Assembly (NCBI GenBank): GCA_048262255.1
Contig: JBLXFH010000001.1
Coordinates: 1,426,001 to 1,490,000, forward strand
From: JABMNT01 sp048262255
GTDB lineage: Bacteria; Pseudomonadota; Alphaproteobacteria; Rhodospirillales; Casp-alpha2
Direction of reading: 5' to 3'
Length of the DNA stretch: 64,000 bases
The translations under genes were made by a program, and so were the position numbers. Position 1 is the stretch's first letter. Each line of letters opens with the position of its first letter. This document shows positions 42,889 to 50,789 of the stretch, one piece after another. The notes below the pieces were generated by a model. That model saw nothing but the letters and a program-made list of their open reading frames with translations. It made no database searches and had not been told where the DNA came from.

Positions 42889-43965
42889 TTACTTCAGGTA
42901 AGTCGCATTAAGCGCCTGAGCTTGACCCCACTTTGCGTAAGCTTTACGGAATTTGGAGTAGCTTTCGTTCACTTCTTTGAAAATAGGATCTTTAGCGGAA
43001 TCTTCTTCCACAACTTCGTTCCAGGCTTTTTCAAAGACGCCCAACTGCTCGTCCGTCCAGCGACGGGTTTGCACGCCATACTTCTCGCCCATTTCGACCA
43101 TAGCGAACGGGTTGACATACTCGGTTTCAGCATAGGTGTTGTGAATGCTGTCGCCACAAGCAACTTCAACCATGGCTTTGTGCTGATCGGACAGGCTGTC
43201 CCATTTGTCTTTGTTGATCAGCAACTGGCTGATCGACACTTGCTGGTGCCAGCCCGGGAAGTAGTTGTTTTTGGCGATCTGATAGAAACCATATTTGATG
43301 TCCATTGCGGGCATCGAGAATTCGGTTGCATCAATAACGCCTTTTTCAAGCGCCGGGAAGATGTCGCCACCGGCCAACAGCTGTGTGGAAACGCCCAACT
43401 TCTGCATGACGCGAGCGCCAAGGCCGAAGAAGCGCATTTTCAGACCGCGCATTTGGTCCAGATCCTTGATTTCTTCCTTGAACCACCCGGACGTTTCCGG
43501 ACCAATGGCAAAACAATCCTGTTGATGAATGTTGCTCTCGGCATAGATTCTTTGTTGGATTTTGTCACCACCACCAAATTTTTTCCATGCAAAATATTCA
43601 CCCATGGACGGGCCAAAAGGCACAGCCGTGAAGAAAGCCAGAGCTGGAACCTTGCCAACATCATAGCCAGCTGTCGTCCATGCGGCTTCAACAGAGCCTT
43701 TAGATGTCGCATCAAAACCTTCGTTGGCGGGGATCAAGGCACCCGGCTCGAAGAATTTCATTGTGAAATCGCCGCCGGAAAGGCGCTCAATCACTTTCGA
43801 GAAGCGAACGCCGGATGTTCCGAGGTGAGGAACGGCAGCTCCCCAGGCGCTGTGCATTTTCCATTTAACACGTTTGCCTGCTGCGTCAGCGGAGCCTGCA
43901 ACTCCAACAACGCCCATAACAACTGCTGTTGCAGCTGCTATCGTTAAAAAACCTTTTTTACTCAT
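42889..43965 (-). CDS. TRAP transporter periplasmic binding protein (DctP type)
   Basis: The 358-residue product has a Sec signal peptide (about 1-29, ending GSADAAG) and a DctP fold: KMHSAWGAAVPHLGTSGVRF near the start, the family arginine region MRGLKMRFFGLGARVMQKLG (about 174-193), and PALEKGVIDATEFSMP. It resembles the mannitol/chloroaromatic or 2-oxo-acid (TakP-like) group. The start is ATG 43963-43965, with GGGAG upstream. It is first in a minus-strand array ending at 34267. Confidence 0.95.
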   Translation of the reverse strand: MSKKGFLTIAAATAVVMGVVGVAGSADAAGKRVKWKMHSAWGAAVPHLGTSGVRFSKVIERLSGGDFTMKFFEPGALIPANEGFDATSKGSVEAAWTTAGYDVGKVPALAFFTAVPFGPSMGEYFAWKKFGGGDKIQQRIYAESNIHQQDCFAIGPETSGWFKEEIKDLDQMRGLKMRFFGLGARVMQKLGVSTQLLAGGDIFPALEKGVIDATEFSMPAMDIKYGFYQIAKNNYFPGWHQQVSISQLLINKDKWDSLSDQHKAMVEVACGDSIHNTYAETEYVNPFAMVEMGEKYGVQTRRWTDEQLGVFEKAWNEVVEEDSAKDPIFKEVNESYSKFRKAYAKWGQAQALNATYLK

Positions 43966-44454
43966 CAAGTCGTCTCCCTATTTAGATGAATTACCTGTTT
44001 TTAATATCGTATTGTCAATTAAGACCGAGACCGCCACTTTTTGATTTTGGCTTAAATCTCATCGCATACGTTACTGTATACATTAAACGCTTTTTGAAGT
44101 GAACACCAATTTTTTTTAGTGCCAATGTTAAAGCGCGTGATGTAGCCTCCCTAGATTATTTACAATATTTGACAGGACCAGTTGCACTTTAAATGCGAAG
44201 CTTGCCTCCTAATTGGGGACCAATATTTGATCACCATAGGAAAGAGTCTTCGTAAAAAAGAGCTTAGATACCTTCCTTAAGGGATGCAATAGTTTAGATA
44301 CATCCTTTCATATCACTATTTGTGATGTCCATTGAGCCCGTCAATACGGTTGGATATCGTGGCTTTTTTTGATGATGATAGGGGTAAGGTTGGGAGCAGG
44401 TTTTGTGGGCCGCTCGGTGAATTGTTTTTGGTATAATCTTGAAAGGGGACGGGC
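43966..44454. other. Divergent intergenic region between the TRAP operon and gmd
   Basis: This 489-bp AT-rich gap has no convincing gene. It holds TGTATACA at 44075-44082, an 18-base imperfect direct repeat (starts 44261 and 44291, spaced 30 bases), and ATCAC-N5-GTGAT at 44312-44326. A TATAAT hexamer occurs at 44432-44437, 17 bases from the gmd start, with no matching -35 box. Confidence 0.6.
44261..44308. promoter_or_regulatory. 18-base direct repeat, candidate regulator site
   Basis: AGCTTAGATACCTTCCTT (44261-44278) and AGTTTAGATACATCCTTT (44291-44308) match at 14 of 18 positions, with TTAGATAC exact in both. Their 30-base spacing is close to three helical turns, placing both copies on the same DNA face. 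It could serve the TRAP operon or gmd. Confidence 0.4.
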
Positions 44455-45519
44455 TTGAGCTCAAAAATTGCATTAATAACCGGCATTACCGGTCAGGACG
44501 GGGCCTATCTGGCGGAACATCTGCTGGAGAAGGGTTATGAAGTCCACGGCATCAAGCGCCGGTCGTCATCCTTTAATACGGAACGCGTCGATCACCTGTA
44601 TGAGGATGTGCATAATGAAGGATTACGGTTTTTCCTGCATTACGGCGATTTGACAGACGCCACCAACCTGATTCGTCTTGTCCAGCAGATACAGCCAACC
44701 GAGATTTATAATCTGGCTGCTCAGAGCCATGTGCAGGTGAGTTTCGAGACTCCGGAATATACAGCCAATGCCGATGCGCTGGGCCCGTTACGATTGCTGG
44801 AGGCGATTCGTATCCTGAATATGCAGGACAGTGTGCGGTTTTATCAGGCGTCAACGTCTGAGCTATATGGCAATGTAAAAACAACGCCACAGAACGAGCA
44901 GACACCGTTTTCTCCCCGCAGCCCCTATGCGGTGGCCAAACTCTATGCCTATTGGATGACGATCAATTACCGGGAAGCCTACCAGTTTCATGCGTCGAAC
45001 GGTATCCTGTTCAATCACGAAAGTCCGATCCGTGGAGAAACCTTCGTCACCCGTAAAATCACCCGGGCCGTCGCCGCCATGGAGCATGGGCTTCAGGATA
45101 CGGTTTATCTCGGAAATCTGGATGCCAAGCGGGACTGGGGGCATGCTCGTGATTATGTGGACGGCATGTGGCGTATATTGCAGCAGGAAACGCCAGATGA
45201 CTTCGTGTTGGCGACAGGGGAAACGCATTCCGTCCGCGAGTTTGTCGAACAGGCTTTTCAGTGTGTGGGACGACAGATCGAATGGAGCGGGTCGGGCGTT
45301 GACGAAGTTGGACGGGACCTGCAAAACGGTAAAGTTCTGGTGAAAATCGATGCCCGTTATTTCCGACCCACAGAGGTTGATCATTTGACTGGGGATTCAA
45401 CAAAAGCCCAGCGTATTCTGGGCTGGCAGCACAAAACGTCATTTCAGGAGCTGGTTCGTGAAATGGTGGATGCCGATCTGGTTTCCGTTGAGCGTGATGG
45501 AAACCGGACAAATGCCTGA
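44455..45519 (+). CDS. gmd: GDP-mannose 4,6-dehydratase
   Basis: The 354-residue SDR-type enzyme converts GDP-D-mannose to GDP-4-keto-6-deoxy-D-mannose. It has the NADP motif LITGITGQDGAYLAEHLL (about 7-24), KRRSSSFNTERVDHLY typical of Gmd, STSELYGNV and the catalytic Y-x3-K in SPYAVAKLYAYW. The start is TTG at 44455 with AGGGGA upstream. Its stop overlaps the GDP-fucose synthase start by eight bases. No glycosyltransferase genes for a surface polysaccharide lie nearby. Confidence 0.95.
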   Translation: MSSKIALITGITGQDGAYLAEHLLEKGYEVHGIKRRSSSFNTERVDHLYEDVHNEGLRFFLHYGDLTDATNLIRLVQQIQPTEIYNLAAQSHVQVSFETPEYTANADALGPLRLLEAIRILNMQDSVRFYQASTSELYGNVKTTPQNEQTPFSPRSPYAVAKLYAYWMTINYREAYQFHASNGILFNHESPIRGETFVTRKITRAVAAMEHGLQDTVYLGNLDAKRDWGHARDYVDGMWRILQQETPDDFVLATGETHSVREFVEQAFQCVGRQIEWSGSGVDEVGRDLQNGKVLVKIDARYFRPTEVDHLTGDSTKAQRILGWQHKTSFQELVREMVDADLVSVERDGNRTNA

Positions 45520-46465
45520 TCACCCTCTGATATATCCGCTTAAGGACAAGCGGGTATGGGTGGCCGGGCAAACCGGCATGGTCGGCTCTGCCCTTGTCCG
45601 GCGCCTGCAGTCGGCGCAATGCGAAGTGCTGTCTGCGGATCGCACGACCGTCGATTTGTGTCGCCAGACGGAGGTTGAGGCCTGGCTCGCGGATAACCGG
45701 CCTGATGCTATTTTCCTCGCCGCCGCAAAAGTGGGGGGCATTCTGGCGAACAGCACCTTTCCCGCAGCCTTTCTCTACGAAAACCTGATGATTGAGGCGA
45801 ACGTCATTCACGCGGCGCAGGCAACCGGGGTTGAAAAGCTTATGCTGCTGGGCTCGTCCTGTATTTATCCAAAACATGCTGCGCAGCCGATAACAGAAGA
45901 CGCCATGTTGACCGGCCCGCTTGAGCCCACCAATGAATGGTATGCAATTGCCAAGATCGCTGGTGTTAAACTGTGCCAGGCCTATCGTCGGCAATTTGGA
46001 AGTGATTTCATATCGGTGATGCCGCCCAATCTGTACGGAGAACATGATACCTTTGACTTGCAGTCGAGCCACGTCCTGCCCGCCCTGATGGCCAAGGCGC
46101 ATATGGCGAAAATGCAGGGTGATCCGCATCTGGAAGTCTGGGGTACAGGTGCGCCGCGGCGCGAGTTTTTACATGTCGACGATGCGGCCGCGGCGCTGGT
46201 TTTTCTGATGCAGGTCTATAGCGGAGAGGCGCCCGTCAATGTGGGAACAGGCAGTGATCTCTCGATCAGGGAGCTTGCTGAAATGATATGTGATGTTGTT
46301 GGGTATAAGGGCGGGTTGCAGTTTCTGACCGATAAGCCGGATGGCACGCAATTGAAGCGGCTGGATGTTTCGGTATTAACGGAGCTCGGCTGGCATCCCC
46401 GAATTGCTCTGCGCGACGGCATAGAGCGCACCTATCGCTGGTACTGCCAAACTCTGGAATGTTGA
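45512..46465 (+). CDS. fcl: GDP-L-fucose synthase
   Basis: The 317-residue epimerase-reductase converts GDP-4-keto-6-deoxy-mannose to GDP-L-fucose. It has VWVAGQTGMVGSALVRRL near the N-terminus, LGSSCIYPKHAAQPI, the catalytic Y-x3-K in NEWYAIAKIAG, and SVMPPNLYGEHDTFDL. The ATG at 45512 lies inside the end of gmd and gives the expected N-terminus; ATG at 45497 would add five residues. Together with gmd it supplies activated fucose for a glycan or lipid made elsewhere. Confidence 0.94.
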   Translation: MPDHPLIYPLKDKRVWVAGQTGMVGSALVRRLQSAQCEVLSADRTTVDLCRQTEVEAWLADNRPDAIFLAAAKVGGILANSTFPAAFLYENLMIEANVIHAAQATGVEKLMLLGSSCIYPKHAAQPITEDAMLTGPLEPTNEWYAIAKIAGVKLCQAYRRQFGSDFISVMPPNLYGEHDTFDLQSSHVLPALMAKAHMAKMQGDPHLEVWGTGAPRREFLHVDDAAAALVFLMQVYSGEAPVNVGTGSDLSIRELAEMICDVVGYKGGLQFLTDKPDGTQLKRLDVSVLTELGWHPRIALRDGIERTYRWYCQTLEC

Positions 46466-46499
46466 AAGAACACAGGTCTTCGCAGGCTGTATGTAACAC

Positions 46500-47675
46500 T
46501 TACGTGTAGGGGAGGCCCACATAGTTTTCGGAAAGCGTAGCCTGAGCGGCTTTCGATTCCGAGATGTAGTCCAGTTCGGCCAGTTGCAGTTGCAGGCCAA
46601 ACTCCCCGGTATCGGGAAATTTATGCAACAGTGACGTCATCCACCAGGAAAAGCGGATGGCTTTCCAGACCCGGCGCAGACAGTCTGCTGAATAGCGGTC
46701 CATCAAATCGCTTTTGTTGGCTTTATAATAAGCGATCAGAGCGTTGGACAAAAAATGAATATCCGATGCGGCAAGATTCAGGCCTTTGGCGCCGGTCGGC
46801 GGAACGATGTGTGCAGCATCACCAGCCAGAAACAACCGGCCATGGCGCATCGGCTCTGCGACAAAACTGCGCAAAGGCGCGATGCTTTTTTCTATAGAGG
46901 GACCGGTCTCCAGATGTTGTGCTGTTTCCGGAGGCAGTCGTGCGCTGAGCTCAGACCAGAAGCGGTCATCGGACCAATCTTCCACTTTGTCGTCATTTGG
47001 GCATTGCACATAATAGCGGCTGCGGTTTTTCGACCGCATGGAACATAATGCAAAACTCTTTTCGTGATGCACATAAATCAATTCATCGGATATCGGGCGT
47101 GTGTCAGACAAAACGCCGATCCAGCCGAACGGATAAACCTTTTCGAATGTTTTCAGTATTTTTGTCGGCATGGCTTTGCGGCTGACGCCGTGAAATCCGT
47201 CACAACCCGCAATAAAGTCGCAAATTACTTCCTGTTCCTGGCCGTCCTTTATATAGGTCAGACGAGGCCGGTCGCTATTGAGATCATGAATGTCGACATC
47301 TTTCGCCTCATAAACCAGATTTCCGCCCATGGCCTGTCTGGCGTCCATCAGGTCTTTGGTGACTTCCGTCTGGCCGTAAACCATAACCGTTTTACCAGCC
47401 GACTGTGCACTCAAATCAATTCGGTGTTGCTGGCCGCGAAAACACAGCTCGATACCTGTATGGATCAGGCCTTCCTTCAACATGCGTTCGGCGCATTGAG
47501 CCTGTTGCAGCATGCTAACGGTGCCTTCTTCGAGAAGGCCTGCGCGAATTCGGCTGAGCACATGAGCGGCACTTTGCCGCTCCAGGACAATATTATCTAT
47601 GCCCTGCAGGTCCAGGAGCTGTGATAGCAAAAGGCCCGATGGCCCGGCGCCAATAATGGCAACCTGCGTTCTCAT
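46500..47675 (-). CDS. pobA: 4-hydroxybenzoate 3-monooxygenase
   Basis: The 391-residue FAD enzyme hydroxylates 4-hydroxybenzoate to protocatechuate using NAD(P)H and oxygen. It shows the FAD motif IIGAGPSGLLLSQLL (7-21), the DG motif CDGFHGVSRKAMP, and the second FAD motif GDAAHIVPPTGAKGLNLAAS, all diagnostic of PobA. The length equals that of the Pseudomonas enzyme. Its ATG at 47673-47675 has no good ribosome site but overlaps the stop of a 25-codon upstream frame (ATGA), so its translation is probably coupled to that leader. Confidence 0.97.
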   Translation of the reverse strand: MRTQVAIIGAGPSGLLLSQLLDLQGIDNIVLERQSAAHVLSRIRAGLLEEGTVSMLQQAQCAERMLKEGLIHTGIELCFRGQQHRIDLSAQSAGKTVMVYGQTEVTKDLMDARQAMGGNLVYEAKDVDIHDLNSDRPRLTYIKDGQEQEVICDFIAGCDGFHGVSRKAMPTKILKTFEKVYPFGWIGVLSDTRPISDELIYVHHEKSFALCSMRSKNRSRYYVQCPNDDKVEDWSDDRFWSELSARLPPETAQHLETGPSIEKSIAPLRSFVAEPMRHGRLFLAGDAAHIVPPTGAKGLNLAASDIHFLSNALIAYYKANKSDLMDRYSADCLRRVWKAIRFSWWMTSLLHKFPDTGEFGLQLQLAELDYISESKAAQATLSENYVGLPYT

Positions 47676-47749
47676 GGAGTTGCCCCAGGTCGGGTATCAG
47701 GCAGAACCCATATGAAGCTGCGGGAAATGCGAACGATGCCTTTACTCAT
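47672..47749 (-). CDS. 25-residue leader peptide frame coupled to pobA
   Basis: A short frame starts at ATG 47747-47749 directly after a strong AGGAGG ribosome site (four-base spacing) and ends in TGA at 47672-47674, overlapping the pobA ATG as ATGA. The 25-residue product begins MSKGIVRISRSF and ends TRPGATP. It is basic and has no Cys or a run of one amino acid, so a classical attenuator peptide is not obvious. The arrangement suggests it recruits ribosomes for pobA. No homologue can be claimed. Confidence 0.6.
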   Translation of the reverse strand: MSKGIVRISRSFIWVLPDTRPGATP

Positions 47750-47823
47750 AGATCCTCCTGAACAGTCTTGATTTTCAATCTGATTAGCACGCCCGCATAC
47801 AATGCACAATATTGGACACAGGA

Positions 47824-47831
47824 TGTATACA
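47824..47831. promoter_or_regulatory. TGTATACA element between pobA and the GntR gene
   Basis: The palindrome TGTATACA sits in GGATGTATACAATTTGC, near GCATACAATGC at 47795-47805. The same octamer occurs upstream of the TRAP binding-protein gene at 44075. Both lie near GCATACR. Palindromes of this kind occur in sites of FCD-type GntR regulators, one of which is encoded at 47950. Eight bases is weak evidence. Confidence 0.3.
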
Positions 47832-47949
47832 ATTTGCATCTTGGTATCGGTTATGTCCTAATTGTCAAAAGCGGGAGTGGCCCGGACCGGGCGATCATTC
47901 GAAGACACGAGTGAAAACACAAGACGGATAAGGCATAACGGACAGGTAA

Positions 47950-48693
47950 ATGAGTCGGGAAAATCAGGAAGGCAAATCGTCATCGCAAACACTCAAGGCA
48001 ATCCTGGGGATTCGGGATTTGGTTTATTCGGGGGATGTTGCGCCGGGTGAGCGGCTATCCGAAATTGCCATTTCCGAAGCGCTTGGCCTGTCCCGCACAC
48101 CCGTGCGCGGCGCTCTGGTCCGGCTTGAACAGGAAGGCCTGCTCGAGATGATCCCGTCCGGGGGGTATGCGGTCCGGGCCTTCTCGCATGCCGATGTGGT
48201 GGATGCCATTGAATTGCGGGGGGTTCTGGAAGGCGCCGCCGCCCGGCTTGCTGCCGAGCGGGGCGTTGCCCCGGCTAAAATGACAACGCTGAAAACACTG
48301 ATGGTGGACCTTGACAAAATTGTTGCAAAGCCGCCGCTTGATCTCGATTTTCCTGCCTATATGACCTGCAACGCGACATTTCATGATTTGCTTTCCGGTT
48401 TGTCAGGAAGCGACATCATCCGCCGTGAAATCGAGCGCGTCACCCGGCTTCCTTTTGCCGGGCCGAGCGCCTTTTTGACGGCGCAAATGGATATGCCCGA
48501 GTTTCGCAAATCCCTGTTTATCGGTCAGGCGCACCATCGGGCCATCGTTGATGCCATTGAAATGCGAGAAGGGACACGGGCTGAAGCTCTGGCTCGGGAA
48601 CATGCCGTGCTCGCCCGCCAGAATCTGGACATTGTTATTGAGGATGAAAGCATTAGCGGCAAAATTCCCGGTTTTTTTCTTATATCTGCCTGA
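47950..48693 (+). CDS. GntR-family regulator, FCD type, of the pob/pca region
   Basis: The 247-residue product has an N-terminal winged helix (about 12-77, with LGLSRTPVRGALVRLEQEGL) and an FCD ligand domain with histidines in TFHDLLSGLSG, QAHHRAIVDAI and AREHAVLARQ. It lies between the divergent pobA and the pcaDCHGIJB operon. Most pca clusters use LysR- or IclR-type regulators (PcaQ, PcaR, PobR), none of which is seen here, so this is the likely local regulator. Its ligand is unknown. Confidence 0.9.
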   Translation: MSRENQEGKSSSQTLKAILGIRDLVYSGDVAPGERLSEIAISEALGLSRTPVRGALVRLEQEGLLEMIPSGGYAVRAFSHADVVDAIELRGVLEGAAARLAAERGVAPAKMTTLKTLMVDLDKIVAKPPLDLDFPAYMTCNATFHDLLSGLSGSDIIRREIERVTRLPFAGPSAFLTAQMDMPEFRKSLFIGQAHHRAIVDAIEMREGTRAEALAREHAVLARQNLDIVIEDESISGKIPGFFLISA

Positions 48694-48804
48694 TCGGATA
48701 AGCAAAAACGGTTATGTCGCGCATGGACGTCATTGCATCTGCCGTTCAGGTGCGTAACGCACGGGATGTCATGGTCTATTAACAGGCGTTTAAATAACTT
48801 TACA

Positions 48805-48840
48805 GTTATGTATTGGAGTAAAAACATCATTTTACATAAC
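48805..48840. promoter_or_regulatory. Inverted repeat upstream of pcaD
   Basis: GTTATGTA (48805-48812) and TACATAAC (48833-48840) are perfect arms separated by 20 bases, ending 55 bases before the pcaD start. A regulator dimer or a looped tetramer could bind across them; the GntR protein at 47950 is the obvious candidate. Confidence 0.5.
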
Positions 48841-48895
48841 CGAAATGCTTAGGCAAATTGTCAAAAAATCAAAGAGTGCAGGGAATTAGAAGACA

Positions 48896-49690
48896 ATGAA
48901 AATCGCTCAATCCAATGGAATCCATATTCATTACAGAGAGTTAGGGCCCAAAGATGGTCAGCCTCTTGTCTTCTCCAATTCGCTCGGTACAGATTTCCGC
49001 GTATGGGATAATCTGCTGCCGCTCCTCGGAGAGGGGTTTCGCATCCTTTTATATGACAAGCGGGGGCATGGACTGTCTGAATGCCCCCCGCCGCCATACC
49101 GAATTGATGATCACGTCGAGGATCTGGCGGCACTGATGCAAGAACTGGGCATCTGCGATGCTCTGGTTTGCGGGCTGTCCGTTGGCGGCCTCATTGCTCA
49201 GGGGTTATCGGCGGCCCATCCGGAGTTGGTACGGGGACTGGTTCTGTCTGACACAGCGCACAAGATCGGCCCACCAGCCTTATGGAACGACCGCATGAAG
49301 CACATCGAAGCGGGGGGGATCGCAGCTCTATCGGATGCCATACTTGAGCGCTGGTTTTCGGAAGATTTTCGAACCCACAGCACGGCTGAACTGGTGGGAT
49401 GGCGTCACATGCTGGTACGTACGCCGGTAGAAGGCTACCTGGGAACCGCCGCCGCCATTCGCGATGCGGACATGACCGAAGCGGCGCAGCGCATCAAAGT
49501 CCCAACTCTGTGTTTTTGTGGTTCCGAAGATGGCGCAACGCCGCCTGATCTGGTGCGTTCCATGGCCGATCTGATCCCTGGTTCTGTGTTTCATGTTATT
49601 GAGGGAGCCGGGCATTTGCCCTGTGTCGAAAAACCCGACGTCATGGCGCGGGAGATGATGAAATTCTGTAGGGAGAACGGTATTGGGTGA
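48896..49690 (+). CDS. pcaD: 3-oxoadipate enol-lactonase
   Basis: The 264-residue alpha/beta-hydrolase has the nucleophile elbow GLSVGG (S95), an acidic residue near CGSEDGATPPDL, and the catalytic His in GAGHLPCVEKP (H240). It opens 3-oxoadipate enol-lactone to 3-oxoadipate. It is first in pcaD-C-H-G-I-J-B. The pcaC start lies inside its last codons, so translation is coupled. Its length and context distinguish it from generic hydrolases. Confidence 0.93.
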   Translation: MKIAQSNGIHIHYRELGPKDGQPLVFSNSLGTDFRVWDNLLPLLGEGFRILLYDKRGHGLSECPPPPYRIDDHVEDLAALMQELGICDALVCGLSVGGLIAQGLSAAHPELVRGLVLSDTAHKIGPPALWNDRMKHIEAGGIAALSDAILERWFSEDFRTHSTAELVGWRHMLVRTPVEGYLGTAAAIRDADMTEAAQRIKVPTLCFCGSEDGATPPDLVRSMADLIPGSVFHVIEGAGHLPCVEKPDVMAREMMKFCRENGIG

Positions 49691-50078
49691 CAATCGTTTT
49701 GAAGAAGGCATGCGGGTACGGCGCAAGATGCTGGGTGATGCCCATGTCGACCGGGCCGAAGCCAACAAGTCCGAAATCGATGCCGATTTTCAGAAATACA
49801 TTGTGGAAAGCGCCTGGGGGGCCGTATGGACACGCGATGCGCTGAGCTTGCGTGAACGCAGCATGCTGACAATCTGTATGATGGCGGCGCTGGGACATCA
49901 TGATGAACTGGCCATGCATTTGCGGGCCGCCGAAAACGCCGGCACATCGCGCCAGGATATTATCGAGGTTCTGTTGCAGGTCGGTGTCTATGCCGGTGTG
50001 CCGGCGGCCAATACGGCTTTTGCAATCGCCAAACATACATTTTCGGTGCTGGATGAACTGAAAGAAGAAGAGGAATAA
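49683..50078 (+). CDS. pcaC: 4-carboxymuconolactone decarboxylase
   Basis: The 131-residue CMD-family protein has EADFQKYIVESAWGAVWTRD-like sequence (about 30-50), SLRERSMLTICMMAALGHHD and EVLLQVGVYAGVPAANTAF, typical of PcaC. It decarboxylates 4-carboxymuconolactone to the enol-lactone used by PcaD. I use TTG at 49683, with GGGAG upstream, overlapping pcaD; ATG ten codons later is possible. pcaH follows three bases after its stop. Confidence 0.93.
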   Translation: MGDNRFEEGMRVRRKMLGDAHVDRAEANKSEIDADFQKYIVESAWGAVWTRDALSLRERSMLTICMMAALGHHDELAMHLRAAENAGTSRQDIIEVLLQVGVYAGVPAANTAFAIAKHTFSVLDELKEEEE

Positions 50079-50081
50079 ACG

Positions 50082-50786
50082 ATGGGCGCAAAACCTTTTA
50101 AATCTCGGGACTGGGACAGTCACCCCCCCTTTGTATTCCCGGACTATAAATCGACGGTCCTTCGCGGCCAAACCCAACCGTTGGTGCCAATAAAACCAAC
50201 ATTGTCCGAATTGACGGGGCCCGTATTTGGGCGCGAAAGCCTGCAGCCCAATGACAGCGATCTGACCAAAAACAGCATTGTTGATGGTGAGCCGCAGGGA
50301 GAACGGATCATCGTTGCGGGACGCGTTCTGGACGAGGACGGCCGCCCGCAGCCCAACACGCTGCTTGAGATATGGCAGGCCAATGCGGCGGGGCGCTACG
50401 CCCACGAGTTGGATCAGCATGACGCGCCGCTGGACTCGAACTTTCTGGGTTCAGGGCGTTGCGTGACGGATGAAAACGGGGTTTACAAGTTCCAGACGAT
50501 CAAGCCGGGTGCCTACCCCTGGCCCAATCATAAGAATGCCTGGCGACCCAACCATATCCATTTTTCGCTGTTTGGTCCGGGCTTCGCGACCCGGTTGGTG
50601 ACGCAAATGTATTTTCCGGGCGATCCGCTGCTACCGTTTGATCCGATCTATAACAGCAGCCCTGAAGGTGCGCGGGAACGGATGATTTCGGAATTTTCCC
50701 TGGATGTGACAGTCGAGCAATATGCGCTTGGTTATAACTTTGATATTGTTTTGCGCGGGCGCAATGCAACGCCTATGGAGGATTGA
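50082..50786 (+). CDS. pcaH: Protocatechuate 3,4-dioxygenase beta subunit
   Basis: The 234-residue subunit contains the iron site: Tyr in GRYAHE, Tyr in GAYPWPN and the His-x-His in RPNHIHFSLFG. The non-haem Fe(III) enzyme cleaves protocatechuate between its two hydroxyls to 3-carboxy-cis,cis-muconate. GAGGAATAAACG precedes the ATG. It is followed three bases later by pcaG, the alpha subunit, and the two should assemble as a heteromultimer. Confidence 0.97.
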   Translation: MGAKPFKSRDWDSHPPFVFPDYKSTVLRGQTQPLVPIKPTLSELTGPVFGRESLQPNDSDLTKNSIVDGEPQGERIIVAGRVLDEDGRPQPNTLLEIWQANAAGRYAHELDQHDAPLDSNFLGSGRCVTDENGVYKFQTIKPGAYPWPNHKNAWRPNHIHFSLFGPGFATRLVTQMYFPGDPLLPFDPIYNSSPEGARERMISEFSLDVTVEQYALGYNFDIVLRGRNATPMED

Positions 50787-50789
50787 GCC

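Noticed and set aside
42922..43947. A 341-codon plus-strand open frame
   Set aside because: It is the antisense of the TRAP binding-protein gene, which has a signal peptide and clear family motifs.
44432..44437. TATAAT as the gmd promoter
   Set aside because: No -35 element at normal spacing, and it lies so close to the start that the leader would barely hold the ribosome site.
45059..46129. A 356-codon minus-strand open frame across gmd and fcl
   Set aside because: Both sense genes are canonical GDP-fucose enzymes; the antisense frame is a shadow of their codon bias.
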